A stretch of 41,648 nucleotides of DNA from Actinomycetes bacterium (GCA_024280015.1 JAJRQY010000004.1:1-41648), one strand, 5' to 3'; numbered from the stretch's first letter, positions 32,080-40,397 are shown. Numbers and translations: made by a program. Notes: a model not told the origin generated them from the sequence alone.

Positions 32080-33228
32080 TCAACGAGTTGGTGGTACGCC
32101 GACGTAGCGAGCGCTGGGTCGGATGATCTTGTTGTCGGCTGCTTGTTCCAGAATGTGGGCGCCCCATCCGATGACACGCGAGATCATGAAGGTCGGCGTG
32201 AACATTGAGCTTGGTAGACCAACCAGATGGAGGACAATTCCGGCGTAGAACTCGACGTTGGTAACGATGACGGCCTCGGGTTTCCATTGCCGCATGACCG
32301 ACAGAATTCGTTTCTCGATCTCGACTGCTCGTTCGACCAACTCCGAGTCATAGCCGAGTGCGACCTCTCGGAGTAGGAGTGAGCGTGGGTCTTCTGCCCG
32401 GTAGACGGCGTGGCCAAATCCCATAATTCGTTCGCCCCGATCCAGCTTGGCCCGCACCCAGGTTTCGGTACTGCTTGGGTCACCAATCTCTTCGATCATG
32501 GCCAAGGCACGGCTTGGTGCTCCTCCGTGGAGCGGTCCGCTCAATGCCCCGAGTCCGGCCGAGAGGGCAGAGACGGCGTCAGCGCCGGTGCTGGTGACGA
32601 CCCGAGCGGCAAAGGTTGAGGCGTTGAAGCCATGGTCGATTGTTGAACTCAGGTAAGTCTCAACGGCGCGAATGTCCTGCGCCGATGGTGCCGTGAGTGG
32701 TCTATCCCTCGGTGGATTGCGAGCCATGTACAGCCAGTCTTCGGCGTGGCCACGCGTCGGGTCGGGAGCAACCGGTTGACGCCCCGTTTGGAGGGAGGCC
32801 AGCGATGCGAGGACCGTTGGCAGGGCAGCTCCGAGGCGAAGGACATTGTCTCGGCGTTCAGCGTGGTCACAATCGAGGCTCGGTTTGGCGTCGGGCAGGA
32901 GTAGCGGCAAGGCGGCGAGTGCCCCCAGATGGGGCCTCTGAGTTAGCGCCCCTATCATTTCCAGTTGTGACATGACTTCTTCGGGCAAGACGCGCTGCAG
33001 GCCGATCTGGTGACGGAACGAGGCCTGGTTGTCGCCATCGGCCTTGGGTAGCTCGCCGTCAACGAGAAGCTGCCAAATTGCTTCAAGGGGACTGGATCGA
33101 GCGAGGCCGGTGGCTTCGTATTGCCGGTAATGGTAGAAGCCTTCGTCGCCGCGGACCTGGCCGATTGTTGTCTCCGCTACCTGGACTCCTTTGAGTCCAG
33201 GTGGGGCAAGAATGAGTGGAGTAGTCAT
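32080..33228 (-). CDS. Citrate synthase (citrate/2-methylcitrate synthase family)
   Basis: A 382-aa enzyme condensing an acyl-CoA with oxaloacetate. Conserved residues are His199 (DHGFNASTF), His234 (GPLHGGA) and His273 (GFGHAVYR). At the position of the catalytic Asp it has Glu326 in NVEFYAG, a replacement I recall from some actinobacterial citrate synthase paralogs. The C-terminal FTPTFMISRVIGWGAHILEQ is typical. The ATG at 33228 is chosen; an in-frame extension upstream runs through the operators and the divergent gene start. The gene is divergent from the HTH-citrate synthase gene, across 88 bp. Confidence 0.9.
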   Translation of the reverse strand: MTTPLILAPPGLKGVQVAETTIGQVRGDEGFYHYRQYEATGLARSSPLEAIWQLLVDGELPKADGDNQASFRHQIGLQRVLPEEVMSQLEMIGALTQRPHLGALAALPLLLPDAKPSLDCDHAERRDNVLRLGAALPTVLASLASLQTGRQPVAPDPTRGHAEDWLYMARNPPRDRPLTAPSAQDIRAVETYLSSTIDHGFNASTFAARVVTSTGADAVSALSAGLGALSGPLHGGAPSRALAMIEEIGDPSSTETWVRAKLDRGERIMGFGHAVYRAEDPRSLLLREVALGYDSELVERAVEIEKRILSVMRQWKPEAVIVTNVEFYAGIVLHLVGLPSSMFTPTFMISRVIGWGAHILEQAADNKIIRPSARYVGVPPTR

Positions 33229-33249
33229 GCCTAGATCATGCACATTTCT

Positions 33250-33309
33250 TCTATATTGATCAACGTTGATTGAATCAATGTTGACGCATTCAATCTGACC
33301 AAGCAAAGT
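33250..33309. promoter_or_regulatory. Divergent promoters with paired palindromic operators
   Basis: For citrate synthase (minus): TTGATT (33278-33273), 17 bp, TATAGA (33255-33250). The perfect palindrome ATCAACGTTGAT (33259-33270) sits inside this spacer. For the HTH-citrate synthase gene (plus): TTGACG (33281-33286), 17 bp, CAAAGT (33304-33309), then 7 nt to the ATG. A related site, ATCAATGTTGAC (33274-33285), overlaps its -35. The two operator copies are 15 bp apart, and TTGATTGAATCAA (33266-33278) is a further palindrome across the junction. Confidence 0.7.
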
Positions 33310-33316
33310 ATCAGTC

Positions 33317-34594
33317 ATGGCGAACTCGCGACAGGAGCACAACCAACGCGCTGAATCTCGGAGTCAACGCCTCACTGCAAGCGAGGCCGCGGCTCGGCTC
33401 GGCGTCAAGAGGTCGACCCTGTACTCCTATGTAAGCCGCGGTTTGCTTGATCGATCGGTCGCGCTTGATGGCAGGACGAGTCTCTTTGACCCAGCACAGA
33501 TTGATGGGCTAAGAACCAACCATCGGCGAACGGCACGCGGTGAGCTTTCGACCGTGATCAGTTCCTCAATCACCAAGCTCGACGAGGAAGGGCACCGTTA
33601 TCGAGAGCACCCGGTGGCCGAGTTGATTGGCAACGGCTTGAGCATCGAGGCCGTTGCGGACTTGCTTTGGCAGCACCATCACGACCGGTCGAACTGGGTG
33701 CTAGAGGCGGGCTTGAGAAGTGATCTCCGACGAACCCAGCTATCACTTGCTCCCGCGATTGGAGCACTGGACCGACTACGGGTGAGTGTCTCGGTGGCAT
33801 CGGCCGATGACGTACTGCGCAATGCTCACTCAGAAGGAGCCTTTGTCGAAGCGGGCCGCATCATCATCATGTCCATGGTGCACGGTCTAGGAGTATCAGC
33901 GAAGGCCACCCGAGATGAGCACGGTGTGGCTCGAGCCCTGTGGCCAGGTCTCACGAAATCATCGCGAAAGAGAGGGGCTAGGCCGAACGAATCGAGCGTA
34001 CGTGCATTGGAGGTGGCCATGATCTTGCTAGCTGACCATGGATTGGCGACCTCGACCTTTGGCGTGAGGTTGGCTGCGTCGGTGAGGGCCGATCCCTACT
34101 CTGTGGTTTCGACTGGCTTGGGTTCGATCGGAGGGGTCTTGCATGGATCGGCGGCTGATTCGGTGGTTCGCCTCCTGGCTCGGGCGGATGAGATTGGTGC
34201 CGAGTTGGCCATTGGAGAACGATTCGCCTCTGGTGAACGAATTCCGGGCGTTGGCCACAAGGTCTACCGAACGGTGGATCCGCGGGAGGCATTGCTGTTT
34301 TCGGCTCTGGAGAGGGGATGGCAGTCTGACCCGCGCTTGGACACGGTTAAGCAGATTCGCCATCTAGTGACCGATCGAATTGAGCGGCCAGCCAATGTCG
34401 ACCTAGCCCTTGGTGCCCTGGCTTGGCTGGGACACTTTGAGAGTGGTCCAACCGCTGTCTTTGCTATCGCCAGGACCATCGGCTGGGTCGCCCACGCCGT
34501 TGAAGAGATGGGGGAGATCCCGGTCCGGTTCCGCCCGGTTGCACGCTATGTGCCGAATCATCCTGATCCAGATCGGCCGGACCAGGATCCGTAA
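33317..34594 (+). CDS. Helix-turn-helix/citrate synthase fusion protein (candidate metabolite-sensing regulator)
   Basis: A 425-aa fusion. Residues ~18-65 form a MerR/excisionase-like DNA-binding domain (LTASEAAARLGVKRSTLYSY, then VSRGLLDRS). Residues ~95-415 are a citrate synthase fold. The active-site residues survive: His276 (VLHGSA), His314 (GVGHKVYR) and Asp362 (NVDLAL), and the C-terminus IARTIGWVAHAVEEMGE is family-typical. The protein may thus bind oxaloacetate, citrate or CoA and report it to DNA. The divergent gene is a stand-alone citrate synthase with palindromes on both promoters, which suggests direct control plus autoregulation (inference). Enzymatic activity may or may not persist. 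It converges on the TetR gene. Confidence 0.88.
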   Translation: MANSRQEHNQRAESRSQRLTASEAAARLGVKRSTLYSYVSRGLLDRSVALDGRTSLFDPAQIDGLRTNHRRTARGELSTVISSSITKLDEEGHRYREHPVAELIGNGLSIEAVADLLWQHHHDRSNWVLEAGLRSDLRRTQLSLAPAIGALDRLRVSVSVASADDVLRNAHSEGAFVEAGRIIIMSMVHGLGVSAKATRDEHGVARALWPGLTKSSRKRGARPNESSVRALEVAMILLADHGLATSTFGVRLAASVRADPYSVVSTGLGSIGGVLHGSAADSVVRLLARADEIGAELAIGERFASGERIPGVGHKVYRTVDPREALLFSALERGWQSDPRLDTVKQIRHLVTDRIERPANVDLALGALAWLGHFESGPTAVFAIARTIGWVAHAVEEMGEIPVRFRPVARYVPNHPDPDRPDQDP

Positions 34595-34600
34595 CCTTAG

Positions 34601-35377
34601 CTAGCTATCGGAAGCTGGATCAGCAGATCTGTCGTCCTCAATGAACTCTCGAGCGATAGCTACCATGCCGGTGCCGAGTAGATTCCAGCTTCCGACGTGA
34701 GGGCTTGGAGCGCTGGCGACTTCTTCGGGAATGATCTCAGAACGCAAGACTATCCCATCGGACATTGAAGCAATAATGGTGACGAACTGGGTCATGGTAT
34801 AGGGCGGCTTGAGCCGAAAACCTAGCCGGTCCAGCATGATCTGGTAGAGCTGGGCGAATGACTCGGTCGACTGTTTCTCGCCCGACCGAAGCTCAGGAAG
34901 GAGGAGTTCTCCGACGTCGGGATCGTTCATGGCTGTTGCCCAGATTGCTACCCACATCAACCAGTTTCGTCCCTGGCCCGGATCGAGTAGCAGGCCATTC
35001 ATCTGGCCAGCCGCGCGAGTGAGGTCAATCAGCATGGCATGACGCGCTTCTAGGGTGTGGTGGCGGACATCCGGAATGAACTCGGCGAGGCCGATCGTCT
35101 TCTCAGTGGGCCCCTCGCCGGACCGATCGCTCAAGGCGGCAAGGAGCAGGTCAAGCTGGAACTCCTTCATCGAGGGCCAAAGCCTGCTCGGTCCGAAGAT
35201 CGATCCCATACCGACCTTGATGTCTCGGCTCCGCTCGAGCTCACCCAAAGCTTCAGTCATCTGAACATGGCTGGCCGTTGCCCGAAGCCCACGCCGATAC
35301 AGCACGACTAGCCCGGCCGAGAGAATCAATTCGCGGAGCTCGGCCGAGGATCGACGAGGTCGTGGTGTCTCGGCCAT
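34601..35377 (-). CDS. TetR-like transcriptional regulator
   Basis: A 258-aa regulator. The N-terminal LRELILSAGLVVLYRRGL is the first helix of a TetR domain, and the segment to KVGMGSIFGPSRLWPSMKEF reads as an unusual, extended recognition region. The rest is a helical ligand-binding part with no recognisable ligand motif. The ATG at 35377 has TACACT 7 nt upstream (leaderless). The gene is divergent from the uORF/acyl-CoA ligase, so control of that ligase is likely but unproven. A dyad at 35431-35447 is a candidate operator. Confidence 0.8.
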   Translation of the reverse strand: MAETPRPRRSSAELRELILSAGLVVLYRRGLRATASHVQMTEALGELERSRDIKVGMGSIFGPSRLWPSMKEFQLDLLLAALSDRSGEGPTEKTIGLAEFIPDVRHHTLEARHAMLIDLTRAAGQMNGLLLDPGQGRNWLMWVAIWATAMNDPDVGELLLPELRSGEKQSTESFAQLYQIMLDRLGFRLKPPYTMTQFVTIIASMSDGIVLRSEIIPEEVASAPSPHVGSWNLLGTGMVAIAREFIEDDRSADPASDS

Positions 35378-35430
35378 TTTGCTAAGTGTAGGTGCTTCTC
35401 AAAAGGAATTTGTTGTCCTGGGAGAGAGAA

Positions 35431-35447
35431 TGCGATATTGTGTCGCA
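35431..35447. promoter_or_regulatory. Dyad that may be a TetR operator
   Basis: TGCGA and TCGCA are separated by 7 bp within the 200-bp region between the divergent TetR and ligase genes. The arms are short, so this is a weak candidate. Confidence 0.3.
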
Positions 35448-35576
35448 AGGGCGATAGCCGTCGAACGAGCACTGATTAGGCGGTCAGTGTTGTTCGGCGG
35501 CAACATGCCGAATTGCCTCTGGCCGCAAGGTCCGGGGCTTTTCGGATACTGGGGTTAGACGAGTAGGGTTTGCGCC

Positions 35577-35618
35577 ATGCTTCTTAATTGGCGCTGCAGC
35601 TGCCCAAGGCAATGGTGA
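35577..35618 (+). CDS. Short leaderless upstream ORF (MLLNWRCSCPRQW) overlapping the ligase start
   Basis: An ATG at 35577 opens a 13-codon frame that ends in a TGA overlapping the ligase ATG (35612) by 7 bp. TAGGGT lies 7 nt before its ATG, placing it at the very 5' end of a leaderless mRNA. The peptide contains two Cys and two Trp codons near its end. Such short leader ORFs can couple or attenuate translation of the next gene. It is visible as an arrangement; its translation is inferred. Confidence 0.4.
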   Translation: MLLNWRCSCPRQW

Positions 35619-37177
35619 GTGATCTTCGCTCGGGCGATAGCACCTCACCCTCCCCGGTTGTTGACCTTTTCCGATCCTCGGACTCGACCCTGGTCCTGGA
35701 TCGGGGGTATTCCTTAACCGCACCTGAGGCGGCTGATGCTGGCGAGCAGTCTGGTCGATGGCTCTTGGAGCAAGGTTTGGTTCGAGGCGATCGGGTCGCA
35801 CTCTGGATGCGGAGTGGTCAGGGGTACATCCAATCCTTTCTGGCCTGTGCAGCAATTGGAGTCGTGGTGGTCTCGGTCAATATTCGCTACAGCACCGCTG
35901 AGGTAGAGCGACTCCTGAAACGAGCTGGGGCGAAGTTCGTGATCACCGATCAGTCCGCAGAGACGCTGGTTTCAACGATTGAGACAATTCGAGTTGAGGA
36001 TCTACTGGACGGGATTGGCGGGTCCAAGCCATCCGGCAATCCGTTATCACCCGACTCGTCATCACCGGGCTCGATGCACCGCGGCGGATCGGGCGAAGAC
36101 CGTTGCATCATCTTCACCACATCAGGCTCGACCGGTGAACCAAAGATGGTGGTCCACCGGCAAGCCTCCATCGCCAGCCACTCCCTGGACATCGCTGGAC
36201 ATTGTGGTTTCAGATCCGAGGACATTGCCTTAGTCGCCATGCCTTTGTGCGGAACGTTCGGGCTAAGCAGCCTGCTTGGAGCGGTCGCGGCTGGATGCAG
36301 CAAGATCATTGTTGTCGACCGATTCGAGGCCAGCAACACAGCATCGCTGATTGTTGAACACCAGGTAAGGCTCATCAATGGCAGCGACGATCTGTTCCAT
36401 CGGTTGCTGAGGACAGACGCCGACTTATCATCGGTCCGAATCGGTGGCTACGCCCGATTCAATACCAGTCTTGACGGGATCGTGGAACGAGCAGCCGAAC
36501 GCGGTATGCACCTCACCGGTCTGTATGGGATGAGTGAGGTCCAGGCTCTATTCACGATGCGAGACATCGAGGCAGGCCCTGCGGTCAGGTCTCAGGCTGG
36601 CGGAACGCTGACATCTCCTTTGGCTGACTATCGAATTGTCGATGGAGAACTGCAGCTCAAAGGACCAAGCCTTTTTGATGGGTATCTGGCTGAAGGCGGA
36701 GCGGCGATCGATGAGGTTCTGACCGAGGCAGCCATGGACGGACCGTGGTTCAAGACCGGTGACTCCGCCGAGCGATCCGATGCAGGTGACGAACGCTCTT
36801 TCACCTTCGTTTCTCGTCTAGGCGATGTGCTCCGAATCGGTGGATTCTTGGTTGCTCCCTCCGAGATCGAACAAGTCCTCGTTGTGGGTAGCAGCGCTAC
36901 AAAAGCCAGACCCTCCAAGGCCAGAATTGTTGGCGCCCAGGTCGTGGCGGTTGATCGACCGAGCGGCGCACGGCCGATGGCTTTTGTCCTGGTGGAGCCG
37001 GGATCAGGCGTATTGGACGAGGAAGAAGTCAAGAGGCATTGTGCAAAACGGCTGGCTCGATTCAAGGTGCCGATTCGGATCATTGCGGTTACTGAGTTCC
37101 CGTTGGTTGATGGCCCCAATGGGCCCAAGGTTGATCGACGGCAGTTGCGAAGGATGGCCGCCACACTTCTTGACTAG
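35612..37177 (+). CDS. AMP-dependent acyl-CoA synthetase/ligase
   Basis: An adenylate-forming enzyme of 521 aa that activates a carboxylic acid to acyl-AMP and then acyl-CoA. Core motifs in order are TTSGSTGEPKMVVHRQ (A3), LYGMSEVQ (A5), FKTGDSAE (A7), RLGDVLRIGGFLVAPSEIE (A8) and the catalytic Lys in GPNGPKVDRRQLR (A10). The A5 motif MSE and the compact size fit the fatty/aromatic acid CoA ligases. The substrate is unknown. I favour the ATG at 35612 over a TTG at 35588: it has AAGG just upstream and is overlapped by the short leader ORF. The gene is divergent from the TetR regulator. Confidence 0.87.
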   Translation: MVSDLRSGDSTSPSPVVDLFRSSDSTLVLDRGYSLTAPEAADAGEQSGRWLLEQGLVRGDRVALWMRSGQGYIQSFLACAAIGVVVVSVNIRYSTAEVERLLKRAGAKFVITDQSAETLVSTIETIRVEDLLDGIGGSKPSGNPLSPDSSSPGSMHRGGSGEDRCIIFTTSGSTGEPKMVVHRQASIASHSLDIAGHCGFRSEDIALVAMPLCGTFGLSSLLGAVAAGCSKIIVVDRFEASNTASLIVEHQVRLINGSDDLFHRLLRTDADLSSVRIGGYARFNTSLDGIVERAAERGMHLTGLYGMSEVQALFTMRDIEAGPAVRSQAGGTLTSPLADYRIVDGELQLKGPSLFDGYLAEGGAAIDEVLTEAAMDGPWFKTGDSAERSDAGDERSFTFVSRLGDVLRIGGFLVAPSEIEQVLVVGSSATKARPSKARIVGAQVVAVDRPSGARPMAFVLVEPGSGVLDEEEVKRHCAKRLARFKVPIRIIAVTEFPLVDGPNGPKVDRRQLRRMAATLLD

Positions 37178-37289
37178 TCCGTGAACCTCACCAGAATTAT
37201 CATCGGGACCGAACCGCCACTCGATGAGTGTTCCGAGATGGGTATCACGAGATGACAACCCAACCGCCTTGTCGGGCGTCTGACTTGGT

Positions 37290-38291
37290 ATGGAGTTCAG
37301 AACAGCGGCCCGGTCATTCTTTCTTGCCCTCGTAGGTGTATCGCTCGTGACCACAGCTTGTGGTTGGACGGAGACGGCGAATGATGTCAGGGTTAGACCA
37401 GTCCAAACAACCCTGATGTTGGAGGCCACGGCACCGGTCACAAGCCCGGCTGTCTCCAGCGTTCTGGATGGCGGAGTTGGCAGTGACAATGAGATAGCGG
37501 AGCAGGATCGCCCCGAAGGCCAGTGTTCAGAACCCGTGTCGGTGACAGGTGGTAGCGATCAGGCCGTTCCGGCGGAGATGGCCAGCTCCATTGTGCTGCG
37601 GTTTTTGTCCGACAGAGCTGCGGGGAATCGAGCTCAGCAGTGCCTGACCGAGACGGCAGAAGACGATTTCGACAGTCCAAAAGAACGAGATGGGCTTGAC
37701 TACGCCAAGACCTGTCTGTTCCATTGTGAGGAGGGGCTCTCGCCAGTTCTCAATCAACCCGTCACACCGCTGGACATGGGTTCGTCTGGTTCGGTTCGAT
37801 GGATGTCGGCCGTGATCAATCAGATTGACTCTGACGGGAACCAGAGCAGGGTACGAGAAGTATACGAAGTAGCCCCAGTTGTCGACGCTGGGGGCAAGTC
37901 ATTGTTGATGATCGTTGGTGTCCAGACTCAGCCTGAGTCATTTGTTGACTTGGCGAGTGCACAGGAGATGCTGAGCGGGTTTTTGACGGCATTGAAAGCC
38001 AGCGAATACGACGAGGCCTGTTGTCTGAGTGATGCCGGATACTTGGATGAGCTCGAGGCGCTCCTGACCGATGATGAATACGACCAGGGAAAACTCTTGG
38101 ACCAGTATTGCCAGAGTGCTCTTTGCCATGTGCCCTTCGAGATTGTTACGCCCGCAGCACTTGAGCCGTTTGCACGATCCTTCATGGTTCGATTCGCCGC
38201 TCCGGAGGGCGAGGTTGTGAAGGAGATGATGGTTGGAATGTGGGAGGGCCAGTTGTTTGTTGGCTCGTTGCCGCCATCTACCGACCGGTGA
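37290..38291 (+). CDS. Putative lipoprotein with two NTF2-like repeats
   Basis: A 333-aa secreted protein. The N-terminal FFLALVGVSLVTTACG is a signal peptide ending in a near-lipobox cysteine (Cys24), so lipid anchoring is likely though the -3 residue is atypical. A Pro/Ser/Thr-rich linker follows. Two segments look like repeats of one small alpha+beta domain of the NTF2/DUF4878 type: IVLRFLSDRAAGNRAQQCLT at about 101-120, and MLSGFLTALKASEYDEACCL at about 230-250. Each is followed by a CxxxxC-type pair that may form disulfides. The function is unknown. It lies downstream of the ligase (112 bp) and converges on the transglutaminase gene. Confidence 0.72.
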   Translation: MEFRTAARSFFLALVGVSLVTTACGWTETANDVRVRPVQTTLMLEATAPVTSPAVSSVLDGGVGSDNEIAEQDRPEGQCSEPVSVTGGSDQAVPAEMASSIVLRFLSDRAAGNRAQQCLTETAEDDFDSPKERDGLDYAKTCLFHCEEGLSPVLNQPVTPLDMGSSGSVRWMSAVINQIDSDGNQSRVREVYEVAPVVDAGGKSLLMIVGVQTQPESFVDLASAQEMLSGFLTALKASEYDEACCLSDAGYLDELEALLTDDEYDQGKLLDQYCQSALCHVPFEIVTPAALEPFARSFMVRFAAPEGEVVKEMMVGMWEGQLFVGSLPPSTDR

Positions 38292-38306
38292 GCACCAGAT
38301 GGTGAC

Positions 38307-38999
38307 CTAGTCGTGGAATGCCTCGTCATGAGTAGCTGCTCCGTCAACCATGGTTGGATAGATCTCGGCGAAGGTGGCCATGATCTCGTCAAAAGGTAGG
38401 TCTTGATATTGCCCCCGATCCAGGACGTACTCCATGTGACGGTTGCCCGCTTCGTCGAAGCCATGCAGCAGGGCATCGTTGTAGCCGTCAAATTCCAGGA
38501 CCTTGGTTCCGAACCGTTCACACAGTTCCTTATTGAACGCGGGTGACGCCTTGCGCCACTTGCCATCAATCCATATCACCGCGTAGCCGTGCCAGGTGAA
38601 CAGGTCACTTCCCATGCGTTCGGACAGCTTGTTCGTTTGCAGGTGATTCTTGACATCGCTGAAGCCCAGCCTGGTTGGAAGGCCAATGGACCGCGTCAGA
38701 GCGGCCAGAAGTACAGCCTTGCTCACGCACCATTTCTGGCTGCCGCCCAACACGTTGCTGGCTCGATAGTCCGCAGGGTCATGAGAGATGGAATAGGGGT
38801 CATAACGAAGGCCGTCGCGTACGGCCAGGAACAAGGCTGCTGCCTTGTCTGCATCCTTGTCCAGACCTTCAATGACCTTGTTGGCGTATGCAACCAGATC
38901 AGGGTTGTCGACATCCATGAAGGCAGTCGCTGCTAGGTCGGCTTCGACGGGAGAGGTGGGAAGCTCAGGCAGTTTCTTGGTGGTTGTGGCTTCGTTCAT
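38307..38999 (-). CDS. Transglutaminase-like cysteine protease/acyltransferase
   Basis: A 230-aa protein of the bacterial transglutaminase-like superfamily. The catalytic Cys91 lies in GGSQKWCVSKAVLLAALTRS and His137 in FTWHGYAVIWIDGKW. The third residue is not the usual Asp in a DPT motif but falls in KASPAFN, a variant found in one subfamily. No signal peptide is visible. The ATG overlaps the SipW-type peptidase stop by 4 bp (ATGA), so it belongs to the same operon, although TAACTT 7 nt upstream could give a second leaderless message. It might crosslink or process the secreted proteins of the operon, but without a signal peptide it may instead act on cytoplasmic targets. Confidence 0.82.
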   Translation of the reverse strand: MNEATTTKKLPELPTSPVEADLAATAFMDVDNPDLVAYANKVIEGLDKDADKAAALFLAVRDGLRYDPYSISHDPADYRASNVLGGSQKWCVSKAVLLAALTRSIGLPTRLGFSDVKNHLQTNKLSERMGSDLFTWHGYAVIWIDGKWRKASPAFNKELCERFGTKVLEFDGYNDALLHGFDEAGNRHMEYVLDRGQYQDLPFDEIMATFAEIYPTMVDGAATHDEAFHD

Positions 39000-39631
39000 C
39001 CCACCGAAGTTAGTGTCTGCTCTTGCCTGGATGCCAACCCAGACACCACCTCGGTCGGTGCGCCGTCATCGTCGGGTTCCGGTCCCGGCTCTGATCCTGG
39101 CTGAATTTCTGGCTCTGGCGAGTGTTCCTTTGTGACTTTAGTCGGCCACAAGAACCAGGCAACTGCTGCTCCAAGCACGATACTCAGGAAGAACGGCGTC
39201 AGGATGATCAGCCTGGTTGGCAGCTGCCCCAGATTCATGACTGGCTTGGCAACGAAGTCCGCCCGGGACGGTTGAGCGTCATCCAGAGACTCTCGATTGT
39301 CGCCCTTGAGTCGGTACTTGCCAGAGGCCTCTTCCGAAACGATTCGATGAACGACCAGTGCTCCAGCGCCCGGTTCACCCTCGGGAATGGTGTATACCGC
39401 GATGTCCTCAGGACCGTAGTTGCCCGACTTGCGGGCGTAGAGCAGGTCGCCACTGTGATAGGTCGGTTCCATCGAGGTGCCTTGCACGATGATGAACTGG
39501 GTGCGGCCTCCAAGAGATGCTGGCCACATGAACCAAGCAGTACCAAGAATGATGAACATCCCGAGGATGTTGCTAAGAGCCCGGAGGAGTTCGGGTCTTT
39601 GCCCCCGGCCGTTAGACGATGAAGTAGTCAT
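38996..39631 (-). CDS. SipW-type (ER-type) signal peptidase I
   Basis: A 211-aa membrane protease of family S26. One N-terminal helix (about 22-40) precedes the catalytic Ser53 in VQGTSMEPTYHSGDLLYAR. The general base is a histidine (His95 in ALVVHRIV) rather than lysine, and LKGDNRESLD (Asp111) follows; this Ser-His-Asp pattern defines the SipW/ER subgroup. A second helix lies at about 140-163, with an acidic Pro-rich cytoplasmic tail after it. In Bacillus, SipW processes TasA and TapA. Here the two genes upstream encode secreted proteins, suggesting dedicated substrates. The ATG at 39631 lies 7 bp after the upstream stop. Confidence 0.88.
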   Translation of the reverse strand: MTTSSSNGRGQRPELLRALSNILGMFIILGTAWFMWPASLGGRTQFIIVQGTSMEPTYHSGDLLYARKSGNYGPEDIAVYTIPEGEPGAGALVVHRIVSEEASGKYRLKGDNRESLDDAQPSRADFVAKPVMNLGQLPTRLIILTPFFLSIVLGAAVAWFLWPTKVTKEHSPEPEIQPGSEPGPEPDDDGAPTEVVSGLASRQEQTLTSVG

Positions 39632-39638
39632 GAGTCGG

Positions 39639-40397
39639 TCATGGGGTGTCAATGTGGAAGTCGTCGAACTTAGTCGTTGTATCGAACTCGGCCCACATGC
39701 CATAACCATTGTGAGTCGATGATTTGTAGGTCGTCTGTTCAGCAGCACTGAGGGTGTAGCTGAAGGCCAGAGCCCCATCAAGGAACGCATCGATCTGGGC
39801 ACCATTGGTTCGGGCCCGGAGGGTCACTGTCGCTGGGGCGGTGGCGATGCCTCCGGGGTAGAGGTTGCTCACCGAGTTCATGAGGGTGTAGCCCCCGTTC
39901 CAGTTGTACAAAGCCAGTGTTCCGTTGGCCGCCGATTGGTAGCGGAGGATGAGCACGCTGTAGTCGTTGTCGTTGAACAAGAGTCCGGCATCAAAGGAGG
40001 TCGAACCAAAGCGGTCCAGTGTGATCTCGACTGCGGCATCGACCAGGCCGGGTGAGTGCACATTGATGGACCCAAGACTGGATGATGTTGTGTCTGCCTG
40101 GTTGCCCTGGATCCGCCAGGTGCCACCAAGGGATCGCCAAACTCCAGGCCCCCAGTCGGGGTTGGTGCCGCTGATGTTGGTTCCGTTTGCGCCATCGAAG
40201 TTCTCCCATGTCAGCACGGTTGGGGCACCCGTGACTGAGGGGAAGGAGAACGAAGCGAGCTCATCGGAAGCAACCCCACCAACGGTCGCCGCCGAAGCAA
40301 CCGCTAGTGGGGAAGAAGTGAAGAGCGTGGCCCCGGTTGAGGCCATACCCGCGGCAAGAACGCTGATGGTGAGACCACGAGCGATCTTGCTGAACAT
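39639..40397 (-). CDS. Secreted concanavalin/LamG-like protein, 252 aa
   Basis: An exported beta-sandwich protein. An N-terminal signal peptide (about 1-37, ending near AVASA) is followed by a jelly-roll region. Motifs such as AAVEITLDRFGSTSFDAGLL, DYSVLILRYQS, GTLALYNWNGG and GAQIDAFLDGALAFSY are typical of LamG/3-keto-disaccharide hydrolase-like folds that bind glycans. No catalytic motif is clear. The ATG at 40397 has AGGAAGG upstream. The gene lies immediately before the SipW-type signal peptidase, which may cut its signal peptide. It could be a structural or adhesive surface protein. Confidence 0.8.
   Translation of the reverse strand: MFSKIARGLTISVLAAGMASTGATLFTSSPLAVASAATVGGVASDELASFSFPSVTGAPTVLTWENFDGANGTNISGTNPDWGPGVWRSLGGTWRIQGNQADTTSSSLGSINVHSPGLVDAAVEITLDRFGSTSFDAGLLFNDNDYSVLILRYQSAANGTLALYNWNGGYTLMNSVSNLYPGGIATAPATVTLRARTNGAQIDAFLDGALAFSYTLSAAEQTTYKSSTHNGYGMWAEFDTTTKFDDFHIDTP

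Noticed and set aside
33229-33342. Upstream extension of citrate synthase
   Set aside because: It would run through the operators and into the divergent gene's coding region; the enzyme fold starts after the ATG at 33228.
39632-39805. N-terminal extension of the signal peptidase
   Set aside because: It overlaps the end of the LamG-like gene and has no signal or membrane features; the ATG at 39631 fits family length.
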